Assembly (NCBI GenBank): GCA_025149125.1 | Contig: CP102272.1 | Coordinates: 2,294,001-2,358,000 of the forward strand | From: [Clostridium] asparagiforme DSM 15981 | Lineage (GTDB): Bacteria; Bacillota; Clostridia; Lachnospirales; Lachnospiraceae | Length of the DNA: 64,000 nt | Direction of reading: 5' to 3' | Shown: piece after piece, positions 53,569 to 63,808 of the stretch | How positions within the stretch are numbered: position 1 is the stretch's first letter | Layout of the letters: each line of letters opens with the position of its first letter | The notes under the pieces: model-generated | Seen by the model: the letters and a program-made list of their open reading frames with translations, nothing else | Told to the model about the DNA's origin: nothing | Database searches by the model: none | Position numbers and translations under genes: made by a program

Positions 53569-55032
53569 CTAGTATTTCTCCGGAATTCGAATATTAGCTG
53601 CATTATGAAACTTATATTTTTCTGACATATGCTTCCTCATACGCACTAAATGGTAACGGTAACAGTCCGCTATGCCATCTGCAAAGGAATCGGCATCCCC
53701 TTCAACTAGTTGCTGGAGCGCCAGAATAACTTGTTTGTTGAGATGGAAAAGCGTATGTCTCTTGGATGGATAATAAGCAAAATGATGCCCCCATTCGAGC
53801 AGATGGCCGGTTTCGGATAATATAATATACAGAGGTTCCAACGTGGTATGTTTCAGGATGGCTTCGAAAATATCCGCTAAATAAATAGAGTCGGAAGACG
53901 TAAAACGATGGGCTAACCCGTCCAGTTCCGCTTTCGTAAAATGTGGAGCGGCTGCGAGAGCCGCGGGGCGGATGATCAGTACCATTAACTGTAGGGCATG
54001 AATGTAACGCAACGCCTTTTCCACATACCCGGAATTAAGAGCCAGCTGATGAAGTTTCGTGTGATCCGGTTCTATAACGATCGTGCCTTTCCCATTTAAT
54101 TTCTTTACAAAACCTCTCTGTTCGAGTTCTGCCAAAGCTTTTCTGACCGTCGATAAAGAGACGTCATATAGACGGGCCAGCTGCTTTTCAGGCAGAAGAA
54201 ACCTCCCGACGGAATATTCCCCAAGGCCAATTTTTAGATTCATATCATCAATAATTTTTGAGTAATGGTAATCCCGGCCACGCATGGGATTCCACGAAAA
54301 CTTCAATCTAATTTGTTCAGGACATTTGGGCGTGGTATCGGACAGATAATTTAAGGTATCTTCAATGGAATCTGTAAGTTTTTGATACATGGTTGATAAC
54401 TGATGGTACATTGTAAGCGGATCATCGCCCTTTAACAGATCGATTATCGCATTGGTTGCAGATGCAGATCCCTGTGAAATGCGCTCAAAGAAATAGGGAC
54501 AATTTTCTGCAAAAAATGTGAGCTTGTTATAAAGGCCAAATGTCGAATAGAGTTCGCTCAGCAGGGGACTGCCGCCGATTCTTAATAGATCATATCCTAA
54601 TTTAGAAGGAGGGCGCCATCCGCCAGGAGTATGCCCGGAACGCAATACTTTCATAGCCTGTTTATAGTGGGGCATGATCTCCACGTCACAGCCCTGCATA
54701 GCAAAAACCAGAAGTGAAGGCAGTATCAGGGCAAAGGTCTGATATACCTGTAAAATTCCATCCCTTTGTTTTAAAATCTCGAAAACCGTATTTGATGAAT
54801 TGCAGGTATCGTTTGTTGAGACAACGACCGGTGCAAGGCAGGGCTGAATATCGATCAGTCCTTCCTCACGCAATGCGTCGAAGACACGGTTAATCGTATA
54901 TCGGCTCACATGAAATTGATCGCAATACATTCTTGAAGATGGCAGGGCGTTTCCGGGAAGTATTTGGCCCTCCAAAATGGACTGCTTAATTTCGTTATAT
55001 ACAAATGTAAATTTTGTTTCTTGCGGTTTCAT
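53569..55032 (-). CDS. Regulator with two GntR-type winged-helix domains
   Basis: A 487-residue protein with two GntR-like DNA-binding modules. The first is residues 5-65 (VYNEIKQSILEGQILPGNAL, PSSRMYCDQFHVSRYTINR). The second is residues 254-320 (LPEKQLARLYDVSLSTVRKA, GKGTIVI). Each is followed by a helical region that may be the sensor. GntR regulators normally carry a single domain. GGAGGCGCG supports ATG 55032. It is divergent from a hybrid histidine kinase, and ACCAATTTTG sites lie in the shared gap. DNA here looks AT-richer than in neighbouring genes. Confidence 0.75.
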   Translation of the reverse strand: MKPQETKFTFVYNEIKQSILEGQILPGNALPSSRMYCDQFHVSRYTINRVFDALREEGLIDIQPCLAPVVVSTNDTCNSSNTVFEILKQRDGILQVYQTFALILPSLLVFAMQGCDVEIMPHYKQAMKVLRSGHTPGGWRPPSKLGYDLLRIGGSPLLSELYSTFGLYNKLTFFAENCPYFFERISQGSASATNAIIDLLKGDDPLTMYHQLSTMYQKLTDSIEDTLNYLSDTTPKCPEQIRLKFSWNPMRGRDYHYSKIIDDMNLKIGLGEYSVGRFLLPEKQLARLYDVSLSTVRKALAELEQRGFVKKLNGKGTIVIEPDHTKLHQLALNSGYVEKALRYIHALQLMVLIIRPAALAAAPHFTKAELDGLAHRFTSSDSIYLADIFEAILKHTTLEPLYIILSETGHLLEWGHHFAYYPSKRHTLFHLNKQVILALQQLVEGDADSFADGIADCYRYHLVRMRKHMSEKYKFHNAANIRIPEKY

Positions 55033-55069
55033 AACGCGCCTCCTGTCCGGATGAATTATATCATGCCGG

Positions 55070-55157
55070 ACCAATTTTGTCAGTATGAAAGGGCTATACC
55101 TATTTGCACACCTTACCAATTTTGGTGTTGCCGGTCAGTAGGGAGAACCTTTATAAT
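55070..55157 (+). promoter_or_regulatory. Divergent control region with ACCAATTTTG repeats
   Basis: ACCAATTTTG occurs at 55070-55079 and 55115-55124; the second is part of a perfect palindrome, ACCAA-TT-TTGGT (55115-55126). It lies just before a promoter TTGCCG (55128-55133), 18 bp, TATAAT (55152-55157) for the hybrid kinase. It is probably an operator for the divergent double-GntR regulator. Confidence 0.6.
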
Positions 55158-55204
55158 GATACTGTAAAATTGTCAGGAAAGAAATCCAGGGAGGATTAAC
55201 ATCA

Positions 55205-57763
55205 ATGGGAAACAGTAAACAGAGGAATCCCACAACGCGTTTTTTGATATGCAGTTTCATTGGGCTTTTGATCTTTAGTATGATTATTTTCAGTCTGCTC
55301 GGAATCTATATGAGCCGAAAGAGTAAAAAGGCCGTTTACGAGATTGGGGAAATCTATATGTCCGGAATGAACGAGCAAATGTCCAGACACTTTGAAACGG
55401 TTATAAAATTGCGCTTTGATCAGGTCAGAGGCATTGTTTCCGTCGTCTCAACGGAAGATGGCGATAAAGGGAAGCTATATGAGGAACTTATTTACAGGGC
55501 GCAGGTCAGGGATTTTGACTATTTAGCGCTTTGTTCTGCCGAGGGAGATTTTCAGACGCTTTATGGACAATCAATACAGCCGCTTAACCCGGAACCCTTT
55601 GTAGAGGCATTATTACAAGGGGAACAAAGAGTGGCGGTGGGCGTTGATTCTGCCGGAAATGAAGTGGTATTGTTTGGCGCTTACGCTGATTATCCTATGG
55701 ATAATGGCAATCGGAGCACCGGCCTCATAGCCGCTGTCCCCCTGGAATATATTACCGATTTCCTTTCCTTAGAGGACGAAGGGCAGCTGATGTATTATCA
55801 TATTATCCGGCCCAATGGCAGCTTTGTAATACAAAACGCCAACACGGAGTTATGGTATTTCTTTGAACAATTACAAAAGCAGCTTAATCTTACAGCAAGT
55901 GAAGAATCTGCGGAAAACTCCATTGAAAAATTCGGCATTGCTCTAAAAAATCGTGAAGAATACGCTACAACAGTTGAAGTAAATGGTGAAGAACGGCAAA
56001 TTTATGGGATATCATTACCTTATTCGGAGTGGTATTTAGTATCGGTGATGCCTTATAGCAGATTGGACGGTACCATAAACGATCTGAGCAGCCAGCGTGT
56101 GCTCATGACATTGTTGTCCTGTGCTTCCGTTTTAATCATTCTGACATTGATTTTTCTCCGGTATTTCTCCATAACCCGTTCTCAGCTTCATGAGTTGGAG
56201 AAGGCCCGGCAGGCGGCCCTTGAAGCGAACAAGGCGAAAAGCGAATTTTTAGCAAATATGAGCCATGATATCCGTACGCCCATGAATGCAATCGTAGGAA
56301 TGACCGCCATTGCCACGGCCCACATAGACGACCGGAAACAGGTACAGAATTGTCTTAGAAAAATCACATTGTCAAGTAAACACCTGTTAGGGCTGATCAA
56401 TGATGTTCTGGATCTGTCTAAAATTGAAAGTGGTAAATTAACGTTAACAATCGAACAAATTTCATTAAAAGAGGTTATTGAAGGAATTGTCAGCATTATG
56501 CAGCCGCAGGTTAAGGCAAAAAAGCAAAACTTCGACATACATGTTGAAAATATCTTAACAGAAAACGTGTGGTGCGACGGCGTACGCTTGAATCAGATTT
56601 TGCTGAATCTCTTATCAAATGCAACGAAGTATACGCCGGAGGGCGGTTCCATACAATTATCCCTCTCGGAAGAAAAATCTCCGAAAGGAGAAAACTATGT
56701 CCGAATTTCTATCAAGGTCAAAGATAATGGAATCGGCATGTCGCCGGATTTTCTGAAAAAAATATATGAATCCTATAGCCGTGCGGATGGAACCAGAGTA
56801 CACAAAACCGAGGGTGCCGGTTTGGGAATGGCGATTACAAAGTACATTGTGGACGCAATGGAAGGGACCATTGATATACAAAGTGAGCCGGATAAAGGCA
56901 CCGAGTTTTTTCTTATGTTTGATTTTGAAAAAGCGGCCGCAATGGAAATGGATCTGGTTCTTCCCTCCTGGAATATGCTGGTGGTTGATGATGACGAACT
57001 ATTATGCAGGACAGCCGTGGACGCACTAAAATCCATCGGGATAAAAGCTGAATGGACATTAAGCGGAGAAGCGGCAATCGAACTGGTAAACCAACACCAC
57101 AGAAAGAGAACGGATTATCAAATCATTCTATTGGATTGGAAATTACCTGGCATCAACGGGATTCAGGCAGCAAAAGAAATACGGCGCAATTTGGGAGATG
57201 ACGTACCGATTTTGCTGATTTCCGCATATGACTGGAGTGAATTTGAAGCGGAAGCCCGTGAAGCGGGGATTAGTGGTTTTATTTCCAAGCCGCTTTTTAA
57301 ATCTACGCTGTATCACGCTTTGCGTCAGTATATGGACGTTGAAACGGAACATGACCGCACATTGAACCAAACGATTGATTTATCCGGACGCCGTATCCTG
57401 CTTGCCGAGGATAATGAGCTTAACTGGGAGGTCGCAAGAGAATTGCTGTCCGATTTGGGGGTGGAGCTGGATTGGGCAGAAGACGGCCAAATGTGTCTGG
57501 ATCAGTTCCAAAAATCACCGGAGGGTTATTACGATGCGATTCTCATGGACATACGAATGCCGCATATGGGAGGATATGAGGCTACAAAAGCGATTCGGGG
57601 ACTGAATCATCCGGATGCCCTATCCGTTCCGATTATAGCCATGAGTGCAGATACTTTTTCTGACGATATACAACATTGTTTCGCGTGCGGTATGAATGCC
57701 CATATTGCAAAGCCGATTGACGTTATGGAATTGACCCGCTTATTAAAAAGATATTTAATCTAA
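55205..57763 (+). CDS. Hybrid sensor histidine kinase with two receiver domains
   Basis: An 852-residue membrane kinase. Transmembrane helices (about 15-37 and 301-322) flank a Cache-like extracellular sensor. HisKA has His354 in [13 protein letters not shown], and HATPase has [21 protein letters not shown] and GAGLGMAI. Two receiver domains follow: Asp644 in ILLDWKLPG and Asp782 in [12 protein letters not shown]. No output domain or HPt domain is present, so the phosphoryl group must be passed on or the receivers act in cis. GGGAGGA precedes the ATG. It is divergent from the double-GntR gene; the AT-rich composition suggests acquisition. Confidence 0.9.
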   Translation: MGNSKQRNPTTRFLICSFIGLLIFSMIIFSLLGIYMSRKSKKAVYEIGEIYMSGMNEQMSRHFETVIKLRFDQVRGIVSVVSTEDGDKGKLYEELIYRAQVRDFDYLALCSAEGDFQTLYGQSIQPLNPEPFVEALLQGEQRVAVGVDSAGNEVVLFGAYADYPMDNGNRSTGLIAAVPLEYITDFLSLEDEGQLMYYHIIRPNGSFVIQNANTELWYFFEQLQKQLNLTASEESAENSIEKFGIALKNREEYATTVEVNGEERQIYGISLPYSEWYLVSVMPYSRLDGTINDLSSQRVLMTLLSCASVLIILTLIFLRYFSITRSQLHELEKARQAALEANKAKSEFLANMSHDIRTPMNAIVGMTAIATAHIDDRKQVQNCLRKITLSSKHLLGLINDVLDLSKIESGKLTLTIEQISLKEVIEGIVSIMQPQVKAKKQNFDIHVENILTENVWCDGVRLNQILLNLLSNATKYTPEGGSIQLSLSEEKSPKGENYVRISIKVKDNGIGMSPDFLKKIYESYSRADGTRVHKTEGAGLGMAITKYIVDAMEGTIDIQSEPDKGTEFFLMFDFEKAAAMEMDLVLPSWNMLVVDDDELLCRTAVDALKSIGIKAEWTLSGEAAIELVNQHHRKRTDYQIILLDWKLPGINGIQAAKEIRRNLGDDVPILLISAYDWSEFEAEAREAGISGFISKPLFKSTLYHALRQYMDVETEHDRTLNQTIDLSGRRILLAEDNELNWEVARELLSDLGVELDWAEDGQMCLDQFQKSPEGYYDAILMDIRMPHMGGYEATKAIRGLNHPDALSVPIIAMSADTFSDDIQHCFACGMNAHIAKPIDVMELTRLLKRYLI

Positions 57764-57778
57764 AATCAGTCCTGAAAG

Positions 57779-57824
57779 AAGGGTGCCGCAAAATCATTTG
57801 TTTTGATGATTCTGGGGCACCCTT
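57779..57824. terminator. Bidirectional terminator-like hairpin
   Basis: AAGGGTGCC and GGCACCCTT with an inner AATCAT/ATGATT pairing form a long stem between the convergent hybrid kinase and pncB genes. U-tracts are short on both strands. Confidence 0.65.
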
Positions 57825-57875
57825 CAGCCTTGCTGATCCGTTTTTATCAAGTTTCTATCGCTGCATTTAGACGCC

Positions 57876-59336
57876 TTATTTGGATACGTGATAGGAATCC
57901 AGCAGTTGGTTTTTCATATGCCACAGCTCGTTGGAGAGGTCCACGTGTACGGTGTGGGGGTTGATCAGGCGCTTGGACTCGTCCCACAGGGTGTCCAGTT
58001 CTTTTTTGCAGTAGGCCTGGATGTCCATGACCTTGGGGGAGCGGTACACGCATTTTCCTTCCAGGAAAACCGGAACCATCAGCTCCCGCAGCGTGTAGGA
58101 TCCGGGGGCCAGTTTGGTTTTCTTCCAGGTCTCGATGGGGTCGAACAGGAGCAAGGAGTTGCTGGAATCGTATTGTTCGCCCACCAGGCAGATCAGATCG
58201 GCGATGATTTTGCCCGTGTTTTTGTCGTAGATCCGCTGGATGGTTTTGTTGCCCGGGTTGGTGATTTTCTCCGCGTTCTCGGACAGCTTGATCTTGGGAA
58301 TGAACTGACCGCTGGCTTTGTCGTAGACGGCCGCCAGTTTGTACACGCCGCCGAAGGAGGGGCAGTCCTTGGAGGTGATCAGGTTGGTGCCGACGCCCCA
58401 GGAATTGATGGTCGCGCCCTGCATTTTCAGGCTGTTGATCAGCTCCTCGTCCAGATCGTTGGAGGCGGAGATTACCGCGTCGGAGAAACCGGCCTCGTCC
58501 AGCATCTTTTTCGCTTTTTTGGACAGGTAGGCCAGATCGCCGCTGTCCAGGCGGATTCCGTAGAAGGTCAGGGGAATTTTTGCCTCGCGCATCTCCTTAA
58601 ATACCTTGATTGCGTTGGGCACGCCGGAGTTTAAGGTGTCGTAGGTGTCCACCAGCAGGATGCAGGCGGTGGGGTACAGCTTGGCGTAGGTGCGGAAGGC
58701 GGTCAGCTCGTCCGGGAAGCTCATGATCCAGCTGTGGGCGTGGGTGCCCTTTACCGGAACGTCGAACATTTTGCCGGTGAGCACGTTGGAGGTGCCGATA
58801 CAGCCGGCGATCATGGCGGCTCTGGCGCCGTAGATTCCCGCGTCAGGTCCCTGGGCCCGGCGCAGGCCGAACTCCATGACGCCGTCGCCCTTGGCAGCGT
58901 AGACGATGCGCTCGGTCTTGGTGGCGATCAGGCTCTGGTGGTTGATGATGTTGAGCAGGGCCGTCTCCACCAGCTGGGCCTGCATGATGGGGGCGATGAC
59001 CTTCACCAGGGGTTCCCTGGGGAATACGACGGTGCCCTCGGGGATCGCGTAGATATCGCCGGTAAAGTGGAACTCATGGAGATAGTCCAGAAAATCTTCC
59101 TCAAACATGTTCAGGCTGCGCAGATATTCGACCTCGCCGTCGGTAAAATGCAGGTTCTCAATGTACTCGATCACCTGTTCCAGCCCGGCGCAGATGGCGA
59201 AGCCGTTGCCGTGGGGATTGGTGCGGTAAAACATATCAAAGATCACCGTCTCGTTGGCGTCTTTTTCTTTAAAATACCCCTGCATCATGGTCAGCTCATA
59301 CAGGTCGGTCAGTAGGGTTAAATTCCTTTGCTCCAT
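57876..59336 (-). CDS. pncB: Nicotinate phosphoribosyltransferase
   Basis: A 486-residue enzyme that converts nicotinate and PRPP to nicotinate mononucleotide in NAD salvage. It has LLTDLYELTMMQGYF at the N-terminus, FGLRRAQGPDAG around the active site, the GTHAHSWIMSF region and GIRLDSGDLAYLSKKA. Full length for the longer Firmicute form. TAGGAGGAAAC precedes the start on the minus strand. It is monocistronic. Confidence 0.95.
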   Translation of the reverse strand: MEQRNLTLLTDLYELTMMQGYFKEKDANETVIFDMFYRTNPHGNGFAICAGLEQVIEYIENLHFTDGEVEYLRSLNMFEEDFLDYLHEFHFTGDIYAIPEGTVVFPREPLVKVIAPIMQAQLVETALLNIINHQSLIATKTERIVYAAKGDGVMEFGLRRAQGPDAGIYGARAAMIAGCIGTSNVLTGKMFDVPVKGTHAHSWIMSFPDELTAFRTYAKLYPTACILLVDTYDTLNSGVPNAIKVFKEMREAKIPLTFYGIRLDSGDLAYLSKKAKKMLDEAGFSDAVISASNDLDEELINSLKMQGATINSWGVGTNLITSKDCPSFGGVYKLAAVYDKASGQFIPKIKLSENAEKITNPGNKTIQRIYDKNTGKIIADLICLVGEQYDSSNSLLLFDPIETWKKTKLAPGSYTLRELMVPVFLEGKCVYRSPKVMDIQAYCKKELDTLWDESKRLINPHTVHVDLSNELWHMKNQLLDSYHVSK

Positions 59337-59411
59337 GTTGTTTCCTCCTATGGCGCGGGCAGCCTGCCACTGGCAGTAAAATTTTGGAGGTCCGCGCGGT
59401 TATTGTACAGT

Positions 59412-59439
59412 AGTATAGCATAAATTTTACAAAAGGCAA
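59412..59439 (-). promoter_or_regulatory. Promoter of pncB
   Basis: On the minus strand TTGCCT (59434-59439), 16 bp and TATACT (59412-59417) with TGC before it form an extended -10 promoter. The leader also contains the small palindrome CTGCCA-G-TGGCAG, possibly an operator. Confidence 0.6.
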
Positions 59440-59588
59440 ATGAATTGATAAAAAAATAACAATCCAGTGCGGGCGGCAGAGGGAGGAGGCAGGGACATCA
59501 AGAGGAAATAAATGGGGCTTTTGAGGGATTTACATGGCGTGGGGCGGGGAAATGGTGTAGAATAAGGGGAAGAGAGGAGGCGGGCGGA

Positions 59589-61259
59589 ATGATATTGTAC
59601 AGACCCGTGGGCAAGCGGGAATTGGAACTGATTGAGCAGAGCGGATACAGGGCGTTTCCGCCGCGTTTGCCGGAACAGCCGATTTTTTATCCGGTGTTGA
59701 ATCAGCGATATGCCCAGGAGATCGCCGGACGCTGGAATACCCGGGACGCCAGGTCCGGCTATCGTGGTTATGTGACCCGGTTTGAGGTGGAGGACCGGTA
59801 CATTTCCCGGTTTGAGTCCCACGTTGTGGGGGCTTCCTGGCATGAGGAATTCTGGATCCCGGCCGGGGAGCTGGAGGAGTTTAACCGGCACATCCTGGGG
59901 CGGATCGAGGTGGTGAAGACCTTTGGGCCGGAGGAGGAGCTGGAGGCAGACAAAGGCGCGCTCAGGATGTCCTCTGAACACGCCGCCCATCTGCGGGAGG
60001 TGGTAGAGCGGGCGGGAAAGGCGGACCCCATGCGCAGCGTGTTTGGGGCGCAGAAACATCAGTACCGTTTGAATCCGGTGGTTTCCCGGGAGGAGGTTGA
60101 ACGGTTTGAAGCGCGGTATAATGTCAAGCTGCCCCCGGAGTATGTATTTTTTATCACCCAGGTCGGAAACGGCGGGGCAGGGCCATACTACGGGCTGTAT
60201 CCGCTGGAAAAGCTGGCGGTGTACACAGAGTACCTGGAACGGTACGCCAAGGAGGACATGCTGGGGCTTCCGGCGTTTATTGACCGGCAGATGACCAGGG
60301 AGGATTGGGCTGCGGCGATGGAGCGGGCGGAGGACGATACGGCCTACGACAAGGTGATGAGAGAGGTTTGCGCCGGGCTGCTGGTGATCGGAACCCAGGG
60401 CTGCACCTACGACAATCTTCTGATGTGGAAGGGCAGCGAGCAGGGGAAGATCGTTTACATCGACTGGAATCTGGAGCCGGAGTACGGTCCGTTTTTGACC
60501 GGGATGTCTTTTCTGGACTGGTATGAGCGCTTTTTTCAGGAAATTATCGCGGGCAACAACGTTACCTCCTACGGCTACCGCAGCCTGAAATCCGAAGAGG
60601 AGCTGGCCGCGCTGTATCCGGCCGTGGAAACGTCCGAGGAGCGGCGGCAGATTCTGATGGGATTTTTCCGATTTAACCGGGTGGAGCCGGGCACGGTGGA
60701 ATTTCTCACCGGACTGCGTGACCCGGAGCTTGACGGGCTGCGGACGGAGCTGCTCTTCCGGTTCGATCCTGCCAGAGGCTTTCAGGTGTTCGAGGAGCTT
60801 TTAGGCGGGAGAAATCCCGCCGCAGCGGTGGACTGTGCCCGGCGGATGCCGGATGAGAATAAGGACCGGTATTATTCTCAGATGGCCGGACTTCTGGGAA
60901 GCCCGGAGGTGAGGGAGAAGAGCCGGCTGCTGTTTTTCCTCCACGACTGTGGTTGCCGTAGGGCAAAGGATTTGGCTGATTTTGCGGCCGATCCGGAAAA
61001 TGATGAGGAGAGCCGGAAAACGGCGGTCTATGTGATGGGCTGCTGCCCCGACCGGATGGATTTTCTGCCGCTGTTTAAGGCTCTGATGCGGGGGGATTCC
61101 TACTGGTTGGCTCACACCGCCCTCCAGGCCGTGGCAAAAACGCCCTGCATGGAACTGCTTGAGACCTATGAGTGGATGTGGGAAACGTACAAGGAGGACA
61201 AGGTGATGCGCTCCAACCTGGTGATTGCCTTTAAAAATCTGGGGATTAACCGGGAATGA
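59589..61259 (+). CDS. SMI1/KNR4-domain protein with an unknown N-terminus and repeat C-terminus
   Basis: A 556-residue cytoplasmic protein in three parts. Residues 1-115 (MILYRPVGKRELELIEQSGY ... HEEFWIPAGELEEFN) are not assigned; the pattern recalls small ADP-ribosyltransferase-like folds, but no catalytic set can be confirmed. Residues about 160-320 form an SMI1/KNR4 domain (ARYNVKLPPEYVFFITQVGNGGAG ends its first half; DNLLMWKGSEQGKIVYIDW follows), a fold frequent in immunity proteins. Residues about 390-556 are helical and HEAT-like. GAGAGGAGG precedes the ATG. No toxin gene is adjacent. Confidence 0.65.
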   Translation: MILYRPVGKRELELIEQSGYRAFPPRLPEQPIFYPVLNQRYAQEIAGRWNTRDARSGYRGYVTRFEVEDRYISRFESHVVGASWHEEFWIPAGELEEFNRHILGRIEVVKTFGPEEELEADKGALRMSSEHAAHLREVVERAGKADPMRSVFGAQKHQYRLNPVVSREEVERFEARYNVKLPPEYVFFITQVGNGGAGPYYGLYPLEKLAVYTEYLERYAKEDMLGLPAFIDRQMTREDWAAAMERAEDDTAYDKVMREVCAGLLVIGTQGCTYDNLLMWKGSEQGKIVYIDWNLEPEYGPFLTGMSFLDWYERFFQEIIAGNNVTSYGYRSLKSEEELAALYPAVETSEERRQILMGFFRFNRVEPGTVEFLTGLRDPELDGLRTELLFRFDPARGFQVFEELLGGRNPAAAVDCARRMPDENKDRYYSQMAGLLGSPEVREKSRLLFFLHDCGCRRAKDLADFAADPENDEESRKTAVYVMGCCPDRMDFLPLFKALMRGDSYWLAHTALQAVAKTPCMELLETYEWMWETYKEDKVMRSNLVIAFKNLGINRE

Positions 61260-61281
61260 GCGGGGAGGCTTGATATTTGGC

Positions 61282-62214
61282 ATGGAAATTGTAATGACAG
61301 AATTTCTGGATTTGGCGGCATTACAGCGGGAACTGGGGATGGAGACCTGGGCGATGGCGGACTGTTCGGTGGGGGCGGACGGTATGATTTACCTGCTCTT
61401 TTCCGCCTGTGTGCCGGAGCGGATCAACGGGATGTTTGTGGACACCCGGGCGAATACGGAATACCGGGGACTGGCGATTGCGGCGGACTGGCAGGACGGG
61501 ACGATTCTGGGCTGGGAACAATATGACTTCGGCGTGCACGAGATGAATTACCATTTTATACAGCCGGTTGGGGAGGACATTCTGCTGCTGGGAGCAAGGG
61601 CCAGGCGCTACCGGGACGGGAGTGCGGATCAAAACGCCGTGATTGTGGACCGGTATGGCCGTAAGCTTCATAAAATGTGCCTGGGCGACGGCATTGAGTC
61701 CTGCGCCGTCACCCGGGACGGCCGGATGATCACCAGCTATTTTGACGAGGGCGTATTCGGCAATTTCGGCTGGGACCAGCCGGTGGGAAGCTGCGGCCTG
61801 ATCGTCTGGGACCGGGATGGAAACGCGGTCTGGAAAAACAGGGTTTACTCCATCTGTGACTGTTATGCCATGAATCTGGACGATCAGGAAAATCTATGGT
61901 TCTACTATTATGATGAGTTTAACCTGGTGCGGACGGATTTCAAGTCGAAGGACTGGGTTTTTAAGCCGCGCAGGGACGGGATAACGGCATTTCTGGTCAC
62001 TGCCAGCGGCAGAGGTCTGTTGACCGACGGCGGCTACGGGAAACACGGACAATTCCATTACTATGAGTTCAGAGGAATGAATTTGGCGTACAAGGCTCCG
62101 GTGGATGTGGTGTATAACGGAAAAACGTTGTCGTTCAACCGGCTGCATTTCCGGGGGGCCAAAGCGGTGTTGGTGGACAACTGCGGCCGTCTGTTCTGCC
62201 GGGAGATCCTGTGA
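61282..62214 (+). CDS. Uncharacterised protein, probable beta-propeller
   Basis: A 310-residue protein with no recognised family. It has repeated beta-rich units with WDRDGN, DDQENLWFYYYDEF and SGRGLLTDGGYG type turns every 40-50 residues, which suggests a propeller fold. No signal peptide or membrane helix is seen. The ATG at 61282 follows GGGGAGG at a long distance; ATG 61294 is an alternative. It directly follows the SMI1/KNR4 gene and may be co-transcribed. Confidence 0.6.
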   Translation: MEIVMTEFLDLAALQRELGMETWAMADCSVGADGMIYLLFSACVPERINGMFVDTRANTEYRGLAIAADWQDGTILGWEQYDFGVHEMNYHFIQPVGEDILLLGARARRYRDGSADQNAVIVDRYGRKLHKMCLGDGIESCAVTRDGRMITSYFDEGVFGNFGWDQPVGSCGLIVWDRDGNAVWKNRVYSICDCYAMNLDDQENLWFYYYDEFNLVRTDFKSKDWVFKPRRDGITAFLVTASGRGLLTDGGYGKHGQFHYYEFRGMNLAYKAPVDVVYNGKTLSFNRLHFRGAKAVLVDNCGRLFCREIL

Positions 62215-62260
62215 GCCGGACAATCCGTATGTAAATTTGGAATATAAGGGGAGAAAAACG

Positions 62261-62818
62261 ATGAAAAATTTCAACCGGGAATACACCGCCTTTGCGCTCT
62301 GCGGCTTAAACTGCGGTCTCTGCCCGATGTATCACATGGAAAAGCCCTGCCCCGGCTGCGGGGGCGGGGAAGGAAATCAGTCCTGCGCCATCGCCCGCTG
62401 CAGCCTGGAACACGGCGGCCCGGCGCACTGTTCCCAGTGCGGGGAGTTTCCATGCGCCCGGTATGAGGGGCTGACGGGGTACGATTCCTTTCTGTCCCAC
62501 CGGAATATGCTGCGGGACTTGAAACGGGCGGAAGAGATGGGATATTCGGCTTACCGTGCGGAGCTGGAGGAGAAGATGGAGATTCTGCGAAAGCTGCTGC
62601 TTCAGTACAACGACGGGCGGCGCAAGACATTTTTCTGCACCGCGGTCAACCTGCTGGAACTGGAGGACGCGCGGGCGGTGATGGAACAGATCGAAGCCGG
62701 GACCGGGCCGGAACAGGGGCTTAAGGAGCGGGTGGCCGCGGCGGCGGACTGTTTTCTAAAGATGGCGGACAGCCGGGGGATTTCGCTGAAGCTGCGGAAA
62801 AAACCGAAAAAGGCGTAG
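62261..62818 (+). CDS. DUF3795 cysteine-rich protein
   Basis: A 185-residue protein. The N-terminal half has the DUF3795 cysteine pattern: CGLNCGLCPMYH, CPGCGGG, CAIARC, and HCSQCGEFPCARYE. This probably binds zinc or an iron-sulfur cluster. The C-terminal half is helical. The function of the family is unknown. AAGGGGAG supports ATG 62261. It lies 46 bp after the previous gene on the same strand. Confidence 0.82.
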   Translation: MKNFNREYTAFALCGLNCGLCPMYHMEKPCPGCGGGEGNQSCAIARCSLEHGGPAHCSQCGEFPCARYEGLTGYDSFLSHRNMLRDLKRAEEMGYSAYRAELEEKMEILRKLLLQYNDGRRKTFFCTAVNLLELEDARAVMEQIEAGTGPEQGLKERVAAAADCFLKMADSRGISLKLRKKPKKA

Positions 62819-62869
62819 ACGCGCCCTGGTACAGAGGGATTGTGGCGGGGGACGCAGAAAGGATTTGAT

Positions 62870-63298
62870 ATGGCGATTGTGATGATTTTGCTGGTGGTGG
62901 TTATCGCGCTGCGGTACGTGAGCATCTTCTATTATTGCAGCGAGCTGAAAAAGGAGATAGCCCGTGCGAGGGAATCCTACAGGGGAACCGCCACCGCCCA
63001 GATTGCGGATGTGGAGGAGGAGCGCGTGGATCGCTCGACCACTTTTTATTGGCCTGTGTTCCGGTTTGAGGCGGAGGGCAGGACGTATCAGAAAACCAGC
63101 GCCATATTCAGCGATAAAAAGCACACGTACCAAACCGGGTGGTATTATGAAATCCGCTATGACTTAAACGACCCGGAGAAATTTATGCTGACGGACGACG
63201 GAGAGGTCTACGACATGGCGGGGCGGGTTTCCCGGAGCTTTGTTATGGCCATCGTCGTGGGCGGCGGGCTGGCGCTTCTGGTGGCGGCGCTGCGGTAA
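62870..63298 (+). CDS. DUF3592-like membrane protein
   Basis: A 142-residue protein with N- and C-terminal transmembrane helices (about 2-22 and 120-140) around an extracytoplasmic beta-rich segment (ATAQIADVEEERVDRSTTFY, WPVFRFEAEGRTYQKTSA, YEIRYDLNDPEKF). This matches the DUF3592 pattern of conserved hypothetical membrane proteins. AAAGGA precedes ATG 62870. Confidence 0.75.
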   Translation: MAIVMILLVVVIALRYVSIFYYCSELKKEIARARESYRGTATAQIADVEEERVDRSTTFYWPVFRFEAEGRTYQKTSAIFSDKKHTYQTGWYYEIRYDLNDPEKFMLTDDGEVYDMAGRVSRSFVMAIVVGGGLALLVAALR

Positions 63299-63324
63299 TT
63301 ATTTTTGGGTCAGGAGGACGGAAC

Positions 63325-63765
63325 ATGAGTGGGAAAGCGGTGAGACCCTTTCAGGCCGGGGATCTGGATGCGGTGATGGAAATCTGGCTGAGCGCCAATT
63401 TGCAGGCCCATTCCTTCATACCGGAGGAATATTGGCGGGACAACGCCCGGGAGGTGCGCGGTCTGCTGCCGGAGGCGGCGGTTTATGTCCGGGAGGAGGA
63501 CGGAGTTCCCGTGGGCTTTATCGGGCTGCAGGAGAATTATATCGCGGGGTTGTTCGTCCGGCCAGACCGGCAGTCCGGCGGCATCGGCGGGGAACTTCTG
63601 CGGTTCGCCAAGGAGCAGAGAAACTGTCTTTGCCTGAGCGTTTACAAGAAAAATGAGCGGGCGCTGAGGTTTTACCTGCGGCAGGGCTTCCGGATCAAAG
63701 CGTGGCGGACGGATGAAAATACCGGGGAGTTGGAAGCGTCCATGCTGTGGCTGGGGGAGGGATGA
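63325..63765 (+). CDS. GNAT-family N-acetyltransferase
   Basis: A 146-residue GNAT enzyme that transfers an acetyl group from acetyl-CoA, with the acceptor unknown. The acetyl-CoA pyrophosphate-binding segment is PDRQSGGIGGELL, preceded by the IAGLFV strand; YKKNERALRFYLRQGF is the typical C-terminal motif. It resembles the YjaB/PhnO-like small acetyltransferases. CAGGAGG precedes the ATG at suitable distance. Confidence 0.88.
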   Translation: MSGKAVRPFQAGDLDAVMEIWLSANLQAHSFIPEEYWRDNAREVRGLLPEAAVYVREEDGVPVGFIGLQENYIAGLFVRPDRQSGGIGGELLRFAKEQRNCLCLSVYKKNERALRFYLRQGFRIKAWRTDENTGELEASMLWLGEG

Positions 63766-63808
63766 GGGGCTGAAGTGCCGCCAGTCCCCCAACTAAACGG
63801 AGCGTTGA

